A stretch of DNA of 11,621 nt from JAZLIL01 sp045617405. GTDB taxonomy: Bacteria; Bacillota; Clostridia; Lachnospirales; Lachnospiraceae. Below the pieces are notes generated by a model. The model was not told the origin of the DNA. It saw only the letters and a program-made list of their open reading frames with translations, and made no database searches. Below are positions 1 through 7,833 of the stretch, one piece after another. A program made the position numbers and the translations under genes. How positions within the stretch are numbered: position 1 is the first letter of the stretch; each line of letters starts with the position of its first letter. The stretch is from assembly GCA_045617405.1 (NCBI GenBank), contig JAZLIL010000108.1:1-11621 (forward strand), written 5' to 3'.

Positions 1-2413
1 CAGGCTTCGGATAACCTGTCGGGAAGAACAGCATGTCGCCCTGTCCCAAAAGATCCTCTGCACCGACTCCGTCAATAATGGTTCTCGAGTCTACTCCCGA
101 TGAAACAGCGAATGCTATTCTCGAAGGAATATTGGCCTTGATAACACCGGTTATGACATTAACTGAAGGTCTCTGAGTCGCAATGATAAGGTGAAGCCCG
201 GCAGCTCTTGCAAGCTGGGCCAACCTGCAGATTGCATCCTCAACCTCTTTAGGAGAGCACATCATCAGATCGGCAAGCTCGTCAACGATAATGACAATCT
301 GAGGAAGCTTCTCAAAGCATTTTCTCGAATCCTCCGTCTCATCGCCAAGATACTGCTGTTCCTCAACAAAAGCATTGAAACCTGCAATGTCCCTGACACC
401 GACCTCAGCAAAGAGCTTGTAACGGTTTGTCATCTCCATCACAGCCCAGTTGAGCGCCGCACTTGCCTTCTGCGGGTCGGTGACAACAGGAATCAGAAGA
501 TGCGGAATTCCGTTGTAGACGCTCAGTTCAACAACCTTGGGGTCTATCATTATCAGCCTTACCTCGGAAGGCTCAGCCTTATATAAAATACTCATGATAA
601 TCGTATTGATGCACACAGATTTTCCCGAGCCTGTAGCGCCGGCAATCAGCAGGTGCGGCATCTTTACGATGTCCGTTATGACGGGCTGACCTGAAATATC
701 GCAGCCCACACCGAATGCAACCTTCGATTTGAAGTTATCAAATTCCTTTGTCTCGATAAGATCCCTTAGGAGAACGGGCGTCTTAACCTTGTTGGGGACT
801 TCGATGCCGACGGCACTCTTTCCGGGAATCGGAGCTTCGATTCTGATCTCGGACGCGGCAAGACTGAGCTTGATATCATCAGATAATGACGTAATCCTGC
901 TGACCTTGACACCCTGGTCGGGATGAAGCTCGTACCTTGTTACTGTAGGTCCGCAGCTTACATCGGTTACCCTGACACCGACTCCGAAGCTTGCAAAAGT
1001 CTTTTCCATAAGCTCCGCTGTCGCATGAAGCTCATTCTTATTAATACCGTCCTTTGATTTTACGTTTTTCTTAAGAAGATCGATAGGGGGTTTCACGTAC
1101 TTAATCTTTTCAAGCTCCTCCTCACCTGACTCGATGCTCTTCTCTATCTCCGCTACATCCTCCCTGGATGCCGGCTTTGCTTTTCCACTTTGCACGATTT
1201 CCGAATCTGAAGGCTTTTGCCTCTCGTAATCCGATGACTTTGCCCCTGTGTTTTGTGTACTTTCGTAATCAAAAGGCTTTGCCTTTGTGTTTTGCGGACT
1301 TACGCAGTCCGCCTGTTTTACCTGCCCAAAATGGTCTTCTGCAGGCACTCTTTCAGTTCCTGCGGGCTTAACATTGTCACTTACGGGCTTTATTTCTGTC
1401 ATATCCTGAGAAAAGCCGCCATCAAAAGGAAGGTCCTCCGATTCAATGTAGTTTCCACTGAAATTAATCTTACTGTTTCTCGGATGGCCGGCAGTATAAC
1501 CGCCCTGTTCCTTTATTTTAGAAATAAAATCGGGTTTAGGATCTTCGACGTTAAAAAGTTCATCAGATTCTTCTTCGGAAAGCCTTTTATATTCCTGCTC
1601 CATCTCATAGTCATACTCAGCCTTCTTCTCGTCGACCTTTTCCTTAATAAGTCCGGTGAAAAGCGAGATGATGGCCTTTCCCGAAACAATAATGATGCAG
1701 GCTAACAGCAGTACAACAAGGATAAGAACACCGCCCACGACTTCGAAGTTCCCGCAAAGAAGCTTAACGGGAACACCGCCGAAGAAACCGCAGTAGGTCC
1801 TCTCAAGAAGCGACACGTGCGTAATGTTGGAATTCAGGTAATAATCACGAAATCCCAGAAGAGGATTAAAGCCTCCGCAGATTATCTGAAGCAGACTGCA
1901 GATGAGAATATATCCGATAACACAGCAAACAAGCTTTGCCACCGGAAGCTTCCTGCCCTTGTTTGCGACCAGAAAAGCCGAAAGACCAAACAGGAGAAAA
2001 GGAAGAACGTAGGCGCCGAGGCCGAAAAGGCCGAAAAAGAATGCATTAATCACATCCCCGGCAGGTCCGCACACATTAAAATAGCTGAGAATAAGCAGAA
2101 CACACACAAGCGCAGTAAAAAGAAGCACAAGCTCCTCCTGAAGTGATGCCTTAGCCTGAAGACCGCCCTTCTCATCGTAGAGCTCATGGCTCTTCTTAAT
2201 TTTCTCGCGCTTTGTTTTCGCTTCGGCGATTTCAGATGATTTCCTTGCGTTATCGGCACTCCTTGTTGATGTCCTGCTTGAAGACACGCTGGCTGTCCTT
2301 CTGGCCGAACCGTTGGTCCTTGAACTTCTTGAATTTTGAACGCTTGCCCTTGACCTGGGCGCGTTTCTTCTCTGACCTGTCTTTTGTCTTTTGCTGTTAC
2401 CTGTATCTGCCAT
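1..2413 (-). CDS. ftsK: DNA translocase FtsK/SpoIIIE, C-terminal end cut by window edge
   Basis: Membrane-anchored hexameric ATPase that pumps DNA through the division or sporulation septum. 804 residues are visible. Residues 1-75 form a basic Ser/Arg/Thr-rich tail. About four hydrophobic segments lie between residues 95 and 244 (roughly 95-112, 124-150, 158-180, 225-244). A low-complexity linker runs to about residue 440, and the motor begins near PPIDLL (442-447). Walker A is GATGSGKS at 592-599 and Walker B is IVIIVDELADL with D711 and E712. The frame is open throughout, with no frameshift. The start is the ATG that overlaps the metY stop (TAATG) and has GGAGG just upstream inside the last metY codons, which implies translational coupling. 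The C-terminal rest of the motor and any gamma DNA-reading domain lie outside the window. The family call is firm; FtsK versus SpoIIIE role cannot be decided here. Confidence 0.96.
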   Translation of the reverse strand, partial: MADTGNSKRQKTGQRRNAPRSRASVQNSRSSRTNGSARRTASVSSSRTSTRSADNARKSSEIAEAKTKREKIKKSHELYDEKGGLQAKASLQEELVLLFTALVCVLLILSYFNVCGPAGDVINAFFFGLFGLGAYVLPFLLFGLSAFLVANKGRKLPVAKLVCCVIGYILICSLLQIICGGFNPLLGFRDYYLNSNITHVSLLERTYCGFFGGVPVKLLCGNFEVVGGVLILVVLLLACIIIVSGKAIISLFTGLIKEKVDEKKAEYDYEMEQEYKRLSEEESDELFNVEDPKPDFISKIKEQGGYTAGHPRNSKINFSGNYIESEDLPFDGGFSQDMTEIKPVSDNVKPAGTERVPAEDHFGQVKQADCVSPQNTKAKPFDYESTQNTGAKSSDYERQKPSDSEIVQSGKAKPASREDVAEIEKSIESGEEELEKIKYVKPPIDLLKKNVKSKDGINKNELHATAELMEKTFASFGVGVRVTDVSCGPTVTRYELHPDQGVKVSRITSLSDDIKLSLAASEIRIEAPIPGKSAVGIEVPNKVKTPVLLRDLIETKEFDNFKSKVAFGVGCDISGQPVITDIVKMPHLLIAGATGSGKSVCINTIIMSILYKAEPSEVRLIMIDPKVVELSVYNGIPHLLIPVVTDPQKASAALNWAVMEMTNRYKLFAEVGVRDIAGFNAFVEEQQYLGDETEDSRKCFEKLPQIVIIVDELADLMMCSPKEVEDAICRLAQLARAAGLHLIIATQRPSVNVITGVIKANIPSRIAFAVSSGVDSRTIIDGVGAEDLLGQGDMLFFPTGYPKP
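1220..1297 (-). repeat. Two tandem 13-residue repeats in the FtsK linker
   Basis: Two in-frame 39-bp units encode PQNTKAKPFDYES and TQNTGAKSSDYER (FtsK residues 373-398). A more degenerate third stretch, QKPSDSE, follows. The repeat keeps the frame and lies in the low-complexity linker between the membrane domain and the motor, so it probably only varies linker length. Confidence 0.75.
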
Positions 2414-3708
2414 TACTCCTCCATGAGCTGTAGCTTATTGAGACCGTTTTCCAGGTCTCTTATGATGTCATCGGCATCTTCAATACCAACGCTGAATCTG
2501 ATCTGCTCGGGCTTAACGCCTGCCTCAACGAGTTGTTCCTCGGTTAACTGCCTGTGAGTTGTGCTTGCGGGATGGATGCAGCATGTCCTTGCATCAGCGA
2601 CGTGAACCACAATCTTTGCAAGTTCAAGCGAATCCATAAGCTTCATTGCAGCTTCTCTTCCGCCCTTTACGCCAAATGCGATAACACCTGATGCACCGTT
2701 CTTCAGATACTTCTTAGCATTCTCATAATACCTGTTATCGGGATGACCCCGATAATCAACCCAGGGAATCTCTTTTCTTCCCTGCAGCCACTCAGCAATC
2801 TTTAATGCATTGTCGCTGTGCTTTCTCATACGAAGTGCAAGCGTCTCAAGTGTAAGATTGAGAAGGAATGCACTAAGCGGAGACATAACGGGACCGATGT
2901 CCCTCGCAAGCTGTGCCCTTGCCTTGTTTACAAAGGCAGCCCTTCCGAACTTTTCAGTATAAACCACACCATGATATGATTCATCGGGTGTCGAAAGTCC
3001 CTCAAAGCCGGGCTTCGTCCAGTCAAAGCTTCCGCCGTCTACAATAACGCCTCCCATTACGGTTGCATGTCCGTCCATGTACTTTGACGTCGAATGAAGA
3101 ACAACATCGGCTCCCCACTCAAGCGGTCTGAAAAGCACGGGACTTGCGAAGCTGTTATCGACGAAAAACGGAACACCGTGTGAGTGTGCAATATCAGCGA
3201 GTCTCTCAAAATCCGGAACAACAAGTGCCGGATTCGAAATGGTCTCTGTGTAAAGAAGCTTTGTCGAAGGCCGAAAGGCCTTCTCGTACTGCTCATTGCT
3301 TGCATCCGCATCGATAAAAGTAACCTCAATACCAAGTCGCTTCAGCGTGACTGCAAAAAGATTCAGTGTTCCACCGTAAACTGCAGCTGTCGAAATTATG
3401 TGATCGCCAACACTGCAGATATTAAGAACTGCCGTCATAATAGCAGATGCGCCAGAACCTGTACAAAGAGCACCGACTCCGCCTTCGAGCGCATTGATTT
3501 TATTCTCTACAAAAGCAACCGTAGGATTGCTTATTCTCGAATAGATGTGCCCTTCAGCTTCAAAGTCAAAAAGCTTCGCCACCTCTTCGCCGCAGTCATA
3601 CTTGTAGGTTGTACTCTGATAGATTGGCATCACTCTCGGTTCCCCGTTCTTAGGTTCGTAGCCTGCCTGGATACACCTTGTCTCGATACTATAATCGCTG
3701 ATGTTCAT
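2413..3708 (-). CDS. metY: O-acetylhomoserine sulfhydrylase (PLP-dependent), MetY type
   Basis: Cytosolic PLP enzyme that makes homocysteine from O-acetylhomoserine and sulfide (direct sulfhydrylation), feeding methionine synthesis. The 431 residues match the usual MetY length of about 430 and exceed the roughly 380-400 of cystathionine synthases/lyases. Motifs: YSRISNPT at 56-63, the phosphate-binding stretch TGSGASA at 83-89, FFVDNSFASP at 181-190 with PLP-ring Asp184, and STSKYMDGH with Schiff-base Lys209. The N-terminus (ETRCIQAGYEP) and the C-terminal EQLVEAGVKPEQIRFSVGIED are typical. The start is supported by AGGAGGG a few bases upstream. It lies 65 bp after the M16 peptidase gene, with no convincing promoter, SAM riboswitch or T-box in that gap, so it is probably read from the M16 promoter. 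Its TAA overlaps the ftsK ATG by one base. O-acetylhomoserine versus O-succinylhomoserine preference is inferred from family only. Confidence 0.93.
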   Translation of the reverse strand: MNISDYSIETRCIQAGYEPKNGEPRVMPIYQSTTYKYDCGEEVAKLFDFEAEGHIYSRISNPTVAFVENKINALEGGVGALCTGSGASAIMTAVLNICSVGDHIISTAAVYGGTLNLFAVTLKRLGIEVTFIDADASNEQYEKAFRPSTKLLYTETISNPALVVPDFERLADIAHSHGVPFFVDNSFASPVLFRPLEWGADVVLHSTSKYMDGHATVMGGVIVDGGSFDWTKPGFEGLSTPDESYHGVVYTEKFGRAAFVNKARAQLARDIGPVMSPLSAFLLNLTLETLALRMRKHSDNALKIAEWLQGRKEIPWVDYRGHPDNRYYENAKKYLKNGASGVIAFGVKGGREAAMKLMDSLELAKIVVHVADARTCCIHPASTTHRQLTEEQLVEAGVKPEQIRFSVGIEDADDIIRDLENGLNKLQLMEE

Positions 3709-3773
3709 ATAACCCTCCTGTCAACGGGCTGTTTTCAGTCCAAATTCTGTGCATGATATTAATAATAAAAGGA

Positions 3774-5063
3774 TTATCTAACTTCATTCCAGTCCTTTTT
3801 AAGCTTTTCAAAAACGCCGTGCTGATCTCTGCCGACAAGACAGATGCTCATGTACTCGGGTTTCAGATACCTGTCACAAAGATTGAATACTTCATCCTGC
3901 GTAACTTCCATTACCTTTTCGAGACGCTCTTCAAAAGGCACAATCGCACCCCTTAAGAGAATCGCATTTCCGTTTGAAGACATCCTTGCTTTTGCACTCT
4001 CATTACTCATAATCATCTCGATGCGAAGCTGGCGTTTGTTGGATTCTATCTCTTCCTTCGTAAAACCGTTTTTCCTGACATCGGCGACAATTTTTACAAT
4101 CCTGTCAAATGCGGCCACTGCCTCGCCGGGATTGACTGTGACATCGATGTGGTAGAGTCCGGCTTTACGATAGGCACTCTTGTAACTGAAAACTGAATAA
4201 GCAAGTGCAAGCTCATCCCTGATTATCTTGAAAAGTCTCGAATTGTTGCTGCCGCCAAGACAGTTGTTCATTACAGCAATTGCATACTTCTCGGGAGTTT
4301 CGGCCGGCAGGAGCGGGAATGCCATGTTCATGTAGAACTGTTCAATATCCTTCCTTCGTCCGGTGAAGCACCTGAAATAATCGGGCACACGCTTCTTAAC
4401 AACGGGATTCTTTAATCTCGGCGGATTCCCGATACCTCCGAAGTATTCTTCAAGCATGGGACGCATCTCATTGTACTCAAAGGAACCGGCTATCGAGATT
4501 ATTATGTTTGAAGCACAGTAATACTCTTTCATAAACCGGTACACTGTCTCACTGTCAAAACCTTTAACAACCTGCTTATCACCGGAAATATAAAAACCCA
4601 GCGAGTTTTCCCGCCAAACCCTCTGCTGTAAAAGCTCATGCACAAGGTCCTCGGGAGAATCAGCGTACATATCGATTTCGTCAAGGATAACCTTCTTTTC
4701 ACGATTAAGCTCAACAGGATCGATAGTGCTGTTTGCAATCATATCCCCCATAAGTTCAAGCATGGCAGGCACGTATTCACAAAGAGTAGTCCCATAGATG
4801 CAGGTAGATTCTTTAGCGGTAAATGCATTTATGTTGTCACCGAGATTATTAATGGCAAGAGAGATGTCAGAAGCATTTCTCGTTGTTGTTCCCTTAAAGA
4901 TCATGTGCTCGATACAATGAGAAATACCATTGTTTTCCGCAGTTTCACTGGCACTTCCTACGTTAATGAAAACGCCGGCCGAAACAGACTTCAGATACGG
5001 CATCCTCTCAAGAACAACCCTTATTCCATTCGAAAGGCTAAACACCTTCAAGCTCTCAGCCAT
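3774..5063 (-). CDS. M16 family zinc metallopeptidase (processing-peptidase-like, MlpA/YmxG type)
   Basis: Zinc peptidase of the inverzincin family; in Firmicutes the substrate is mostly unknown. With the chosen start it is 429 residues, close to the B. subtilis homologue. The inverted zinc motif HxxEH is HCIEH at 49-53, and the third zinc ligand is probably Glu129 in KKVILDEIDMYADSPED. The second, catalytically inert M16 half carries GGSNNSRLFKIIRDELALAYSV, which holds the conserved Arg/Tyr substrate-binding pair. The start MAESLKVFSL has GGGGGAA just upstream and aligns with the usual family N-terminus (SNGIRVVLERMP). The frame is open 87 codons further upstream, but that part runs through a terminator and a promoter and is not coding. 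No signal peptide is seen, so it is probably cytosolic. Its place after pnp is the classical Firmicutes synteny. Confidence 0.93.
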   Translation of the reverse strand: MAESLKVFSLSNGIRVVLERMPYLKSVSAGVFINVGSASETAENNGISHCIEHMIFKGTTTRNASDISLAINNLGDNINAFTAKESTCIYGTTLCEYVPAMLELMGDMIANSTIDPVELNREKKVILDEIDMYADSPEDLVHELLQQRVWRENSLGFYISGDKQVVKGFDSETVYRFMKEYYCASNIIISIAGSFEYNEMRPMLEEYFGGIGNPPRLKNPVVKKRVPDYFRCFTGRRKDIEQFYMNMAFPLLPAETPEKYAIAVMNNCLGGSNNSRLFKIIRDELALAYSVFSYKSAYRKAGLYHIDVTVNPGEAVAAFDRIVKIVADVRKNGFTKEEIESNKRQLRIEMIMSNESAKARMSSNGNAILLRGAIVPFEERLEKVMEVTQDEVFNLCDRYLKPEYMSICLVGRDQHGVFEKLKKDWNEVR

Positions 5064-5081
5064 AACTTCCCCCACATCTAC

Positions 5082-5131
5082 ATCTATTATAGACCACATT
5101 ACAGTATAATAGATATTGTGTTCGAATGCAA
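5082..5131 (-). promoter_or_regulatory. Promoter of the M16 gene overlapping a 10-bp inverted repeat
   Basis: On the minus strand a -35-like TTGCAT (5126-5131) lies 17 bp from a -10-like TATACT (5103-5108), just downstream of the terminator at 5144-5170. A perfect inverted repeat, ATCTATTATA (5105-5114) and TATAATAGAT (5082-5091) with a 13-bp spacer, covers the -10 and the predicted start of transcription. The right arm also contains a perfect TATAAT, though with a poor -35. The repeat may be an operator; no regulator is identified. Confidence 0.5.
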
Positions 5132-5143
5132 TAAATATGACAT

Positions 5144-5170
5144 AAAAAAGCATGTCGCTTTCGACATGCT
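5144..5170 (-). terminator. Rho-independent terminator downstream of pnp
   Basis: A perfect 9-bp stem AGCATGTCG/CGACATGCT (5149-5157 with 5162-5170), an AAAG tetraloop, then an uninterrupted U-run on the minus strand (5144-5149). It separates the pnp transcript from the M16-metY-ftsK unit. Confidence 0.87.
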
Positions 5171-5239
5171 GCGCTGAGTCAATACTATTTGCAATCCGCT
5201 TCGCCACTTGCTCATATTTAAGCGTCACTTCGTGCCTTA

Positions 5240-5312
5240 CGAGGTACGGGGCTTGAAACCCCGCACCTCGCACAAGAGCACCCAACGCCCTTAAGGCAGT
5301 GGGTGCTCTTGT
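5240..5312 (-). other. Two adjacent strong hairpins just after pnp, without U-runs
   Basis: Starting 18 bp after the pnp stop, a perfect 13-bp stem ACAAGAGCACCCA/TGGGTGCTCTTGT (5300-5312 with 5272-5284) closes a 15-nt loop. One base later, a 12-bp stem with a single G.U pair, CGAGGTGCGGGG/CCCCGTACCTCG (5259-5270 with 5240-5251), closes a 7-nt loop. Neither has a U-tract, so they are not intrinsic terminators; the true terminator is about 70 bp further on. They may protect the pnp 3' end, belong to a structured RNA, or be a dispersed intergenic repeat. The structure is seen directly; the function is unknown. Confidence 0.65.
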
Positions 5313-5330
5313 ACTTTTATACACTCTGAA

Positions 5331-7415
5331 TTACTTTACATCCTTCATAGAGAAGCTAATACGCCCCATCTTGTCCTTGCCAAGACATACAACCTTGACA
5401 ACATCGCCAAGTGTAAGAATATCCTCTACCCTGTTGACTCTCTCTCTGGCAAGCTTTGAAATGTGAACCATTCCTTCCTTACCGGGAGCGAACTCGAGGA
5501 ATGCACCAAATTCCTTAATGCTAACTACCTTGCCTTCAAGAACCTGACCCTCTTCGAAATCAGTAACAATTATCTGAATGAGCTTAACAGCCTCATCCAT
5601 CATCTTTGCATCTGTACCGCAAACACTTACTGCACCGTCATCCGTGATATCAATCTTAACGCCTGTTCTGTCGATGATTGCATTGATGGTCTTACCGCGC
5701 TGGCCGACAACATCACCAATCTTTAGAGGATCGATCTGAATCTGAATAATCTTGGGAGCATACTCGCCAACTTCCTTACGGGGTTCAGAGATTGCGGGCT
5801 TCATGCAGGTGTCCATGATGAAGAGTCTTGCCTCGCGGCATCTTGCGATAGCACCCTCAACGATAGGTCTTGTAAGACCATGGATTTTGATATCCATCTG
5901 GATTGCAGTGATACCTTCTGTTGTACCTGTTACTTTGAAATCCATATCGCCGAAGAAATCCTCGAGACCCTGAATATCGGTAAGAAGAACGAAATCATCA
6001 TCGGTCTCGCCTGTAACAAGACCACAGCTTATTCCTGCAACCATTCTCTTGATGGGAACGCCGGGAGCCATAAGTGACATACATGATGCACATGTTGATG
6101 CCATTGATGTTGAACCGTTAGACTCAAATGTCTCCGATACGCAGCGGATTGCATAAGGGAATTCTTCTTCTGAAGGAAGAACAGGGATAAGAGCACGCTC
6201 AGCGAGTGCACCGTGTCCGATTTCACGACGTCCGGGTCCTCGTGAAGGCTTTGTCTCGCCTACAGAGTAGCTCGGGAAATTGTAGTGATGCATATAACGC
6301 TTTGAAACTTCGTTCTCATCAAGACCATCGAGCTTCTGCTGCTCTGATAGAGGAGCAAGTGTGCACACATCGCAAATCTGAGTCTGTCCACGCGTAAACA
6401 TTGATGAACCGTGAACTCTCGGAATAATGTCAACCTCTGCTGCAAGAGGTCTGATCTGAGTGATCTTTCTTCCGTCGGGACGCTTCTGATCCTTGAGGAT
6501 CATCTTGCGGACTGTCTTCTTCTCATACTGGTAAATTGCTTCACCAAGGATTGCAAGATACTCTTCGTTCTCGGCAAATGCCTCTTCAAGCCTTGCGGTA
6601 ATTTCCTTGATGTTTTCCTCGCGTTTCTGCTTCTCGTCGGTGAATACTGCCTCTTCCATCTCTGCGGGGGGAACAAGCTCCTTCATCTTCTCAAACATTT
6701 CCTCGGGAATAGCGCATGAAACATACTCATGCTTCTTCTTGCCAACCTCTGCAACCATCTTGTCGATAAACTCTATAATAGTCTGGTTGACATCATGAGC
6801 CAAATAAATTGCTTCAATCATCTTGGATTCGGGAATTTCATTAGCACCGGCCTCAATCATTATAACCTTGTTTCTTGTTGAAGCAACCGTAAGGTTGAGG
6901 TCTCCCTTCTTCCACTGCTCCTGATTGGGGTTGATAATGAACTCACCATCAATCATTCCAACCTGTGTTGTAGCGCACGGACCGTCAAAAGGAATATCGG
7001 AAATACATGTTGCGATTGCTGAACCGAGCATTGCAACGAGCTCGGGACGGCATTCGGGATCAACGCTCATAACCATGTTGTTTAGAGTAACGTCGTTTCG
7101 GTAATCCTTCGGGAAAAGCGGACGCATAGGTCTGTCGATAACACGGCTTGTAAGGATGGCATTCTCGCTTGCCTTACCCTCACGCTTGTTGAAACCGCCG
7201 GGAATCTTGCCGACTGAGTAAAGCTTCTCTTCAAACTCAACACTCAGAGGGAAGAAATCGATACCGTCACGAGGCTTATCTGATGCTGTTGCTGTTGAAA
7301 GAACAACAGTATCGCCGTAGTGCATAAATGCAGCACCGTTTGCCTGAGCTGCCACTCTTCCGATGTCTACGGTAAGAGTTCTTCCGGCAAGCTCCATTGA
7401 AAAACTTTTGTACAT
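5331..7415 (-). CDS. pnp: Polyribonucleotide nucleotidyltransferase (PNPase)
   Basis: Phosphorolytic 3'-5' exoribonuclease, trimeric, central to mRNA decay. The 694 residues are full family length. Order: first RNase PH domain from SFSMELAGRTLTVD, a helical linker at about 215-315, the second and catalytic RNase PH domain with FFGDMDFKVTGT (D490, D492) and QMDIKIHG (D508), a KH domain at about 554-619 and an S1 domain at about 622-692. The KH GxxG loop reads GQRG (571-574) rather than the commoner GPGG/GSGG, so RNA contact there may differ slightly. The start has AAAGGG with about 7 bp spacing, and the N-terminus aligns with the family. The gene has its own promoter and a folded leader of about 130 nt. 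It is separated from rpsO by folT-folC, unlike the usual rpsO-pnp neighbourhood. Confidence 0.98.
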   Translation of the reverse strand: MYKSFSMELAGRTLTVDIGRVAAQANGAAFMHYGDTVVLSTATASDKPRDGIDFFPLSVEFEEKLYSVGKIPGGFNKREGKASENAILTSRVIDRPMRPLFPKDYRNDVTLNNMVMSVDPECRPELVAMLGSAIATCISDIPFDGPCATTQVGMIDGEFIINPNQEQWKKGDLNLTVASTRNKVIMIEAGANEIPESKMIEAIYLAHDVNQTIIEFIDKMVAEVGKKKHEYVSCAIPEEMFEKMKELVPPAEMEEAVFTDEKQKREENIKEITARLEEAFAENEEYLAILGEAIYQYEKKTVRKMILKDQKRPDGRKITQIRPLAAEVDIIPRVHGSSMFTRGQTQICDVCTLAPLSEQQKLDGLDENEVSKRYMHHYNFPSYSVGETKPSRGPGRREIGHGALAERALIPVLPSEEEFPYAIRCVSETFESNGSTSMASTCASCMSLMAPGVPIKRMVAGISCGLVTGETDDDFVLLTDIQGLEDFFGDMDFKVTGTTEGITAIQMDIKIHGLTRPIVEGAIARCREARLFIMDTCMKPAISEPRKEVGEYAPKIIQIQIDPLKIGDVVGQRGKTINAIIDRTGVKIDITDDGAVSVCGTDAKMMDEAVKLIQIIVTDFEEGQVLEGKVVSIKEFGAFLEFAPGKEGMVHISKLARERVNRVEDILTLGDVVKVVCLGKDKMGRISFSMKDVK

Positions 7416-7454
7416 AGTCTTACCCTTTCTGTTAATAATTTTCTTAACGTCTAC

Positions 7455-7550
7455 AGGGATTCCGAAACTACTGATAAACGCATCTTCTCATCACGACTTG
7501 TAATATTTCGCGTAAAACATACGCTTATCAGAAGTCCCGGAAAAATCCCT
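7455..7550 (-). promoter_or_regulatory. Structured 5' leader of pnp
   Basis: Between the predicted transcription start (near 7551) and the pnp ribosome binding site the RNA can fold on itself. An outer helix AGGGATT/AATCCCT (7544-7550 with 7455-7461) encloses a 10-bp helix CTGATAAGCG/CGTTTATCAG with one G.U (7522-7531 with 7471-7480). A small hairpin GCGTA/TACGC (7510-7524) competes with the base of that helix. E. coli pnp is autoregulated through RNase III processing of a leader duplex, so a similar role is plausible but is only inferred here. Confidence 0.5.
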
Positions 7551-7557
7551 AACGGCT

Positions 7558-7586
7558 ATTATAACACTTATGTCAAGCAACATCAA
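7558..7586 (-). promoter_or_regulatory. Promoter of pnp (sigma-A type, extended -10)
   Basis: Minus-strand TTGATG (7581-7586), 17-bp spacer, then consensus TATAAT (7558-7563) preceded by TGT, an extended -10 arrangement. It lies after the folC terminator and about 140 bp before the pnp start codon. Confidence 0.7.
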
Positions 7587-7606
7587 TATAAAATACATGT
7601 GTCTGT

Positions 7607-7634
7607 CCGGTAAACGTTGGCACGCCTCTACCGG
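7607..7634 (-). promoter_or_regulatory. Short inverted repeat upstream of the pnp promoter
   Basis: CCGGTA (7629-7634) and TACCGG (7607-7612) form a perfect 6-bp inverted repeat about 20 bp upstream of the -35 element, with GGCGTGCC inside the spacer. It could be a regulator site or chance. I see no gene in the rest of 7416-7833. Confidence 0.25.
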
Positions 7635-7691
7635 CCGTGGATTATCCTGCACTAACCTTTTGTATCTTAGTAAACAGGTATTCGAAAGAGT

Positions 7692-7729
7692 AAAAACAGA
7701 GTAATGGCGGCAGATTACTCTGCCGCCAT
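7692..7729 (-). terminator. folC terminator with two mutually exclusive stems
   Basis: In transcript order, ATGGCGGCAGA (7719-7729) pairs perfectly with TCTGCCGCCAT (7704-7714) around a GTAA loop. Alternatively CAGAGTAA (7715-7722) pairs with TTACTCTG (7697-7704), and this stem is followed at once by UUUUU (7692-7696). Only the second stem has terminator geometry, yet the first is the more GC-rich and forms first; they share bases and cannot coexist. The site is about 105 bp after the folC stop; 7730-7833 holds nothing else I can recognise. Confidence 0.65.
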
Positions 7730-7833
7730 ACACGTTCCTGCTTTTTACAACATCCTTGTCACATTCTCAACCGTTTCCTGCTATTTCTCCGGCAACATCT
7801 CATGACAGTCACGGTTATGCCGAAACTTTCGTT

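Noticed and set aside
3709..3773. Separate metY promoter or sulfur riboswitch in the M16-metY gap
   Set aside because: 65 bp holds A/T-rich -10-like words but no matching -35, no SAM-riboswitch or T-box structure.
5064..5324. 87-codon N-terminal extension of the M16 peptidase frame
   Set aside because: It runs through two hairpins, the pnp terminator and the M16 promoter, and the internal ATG at 5063 has a good ribosome binding site and matches the family start.
7566..7575. Perfect TTGACA near the pnp promoter
   Set aside because: It is only 7 bp from the TATAAT, so it cannot be its -35; TTGATG at 17 bp fits instead.
7491..7733. 80-codon GTG-started frame between pnp and folC
   Set aside because: It crosses the folC terminator and the pnp promoter, has no properly spaced ribosome binding site and resembles nothing I know.
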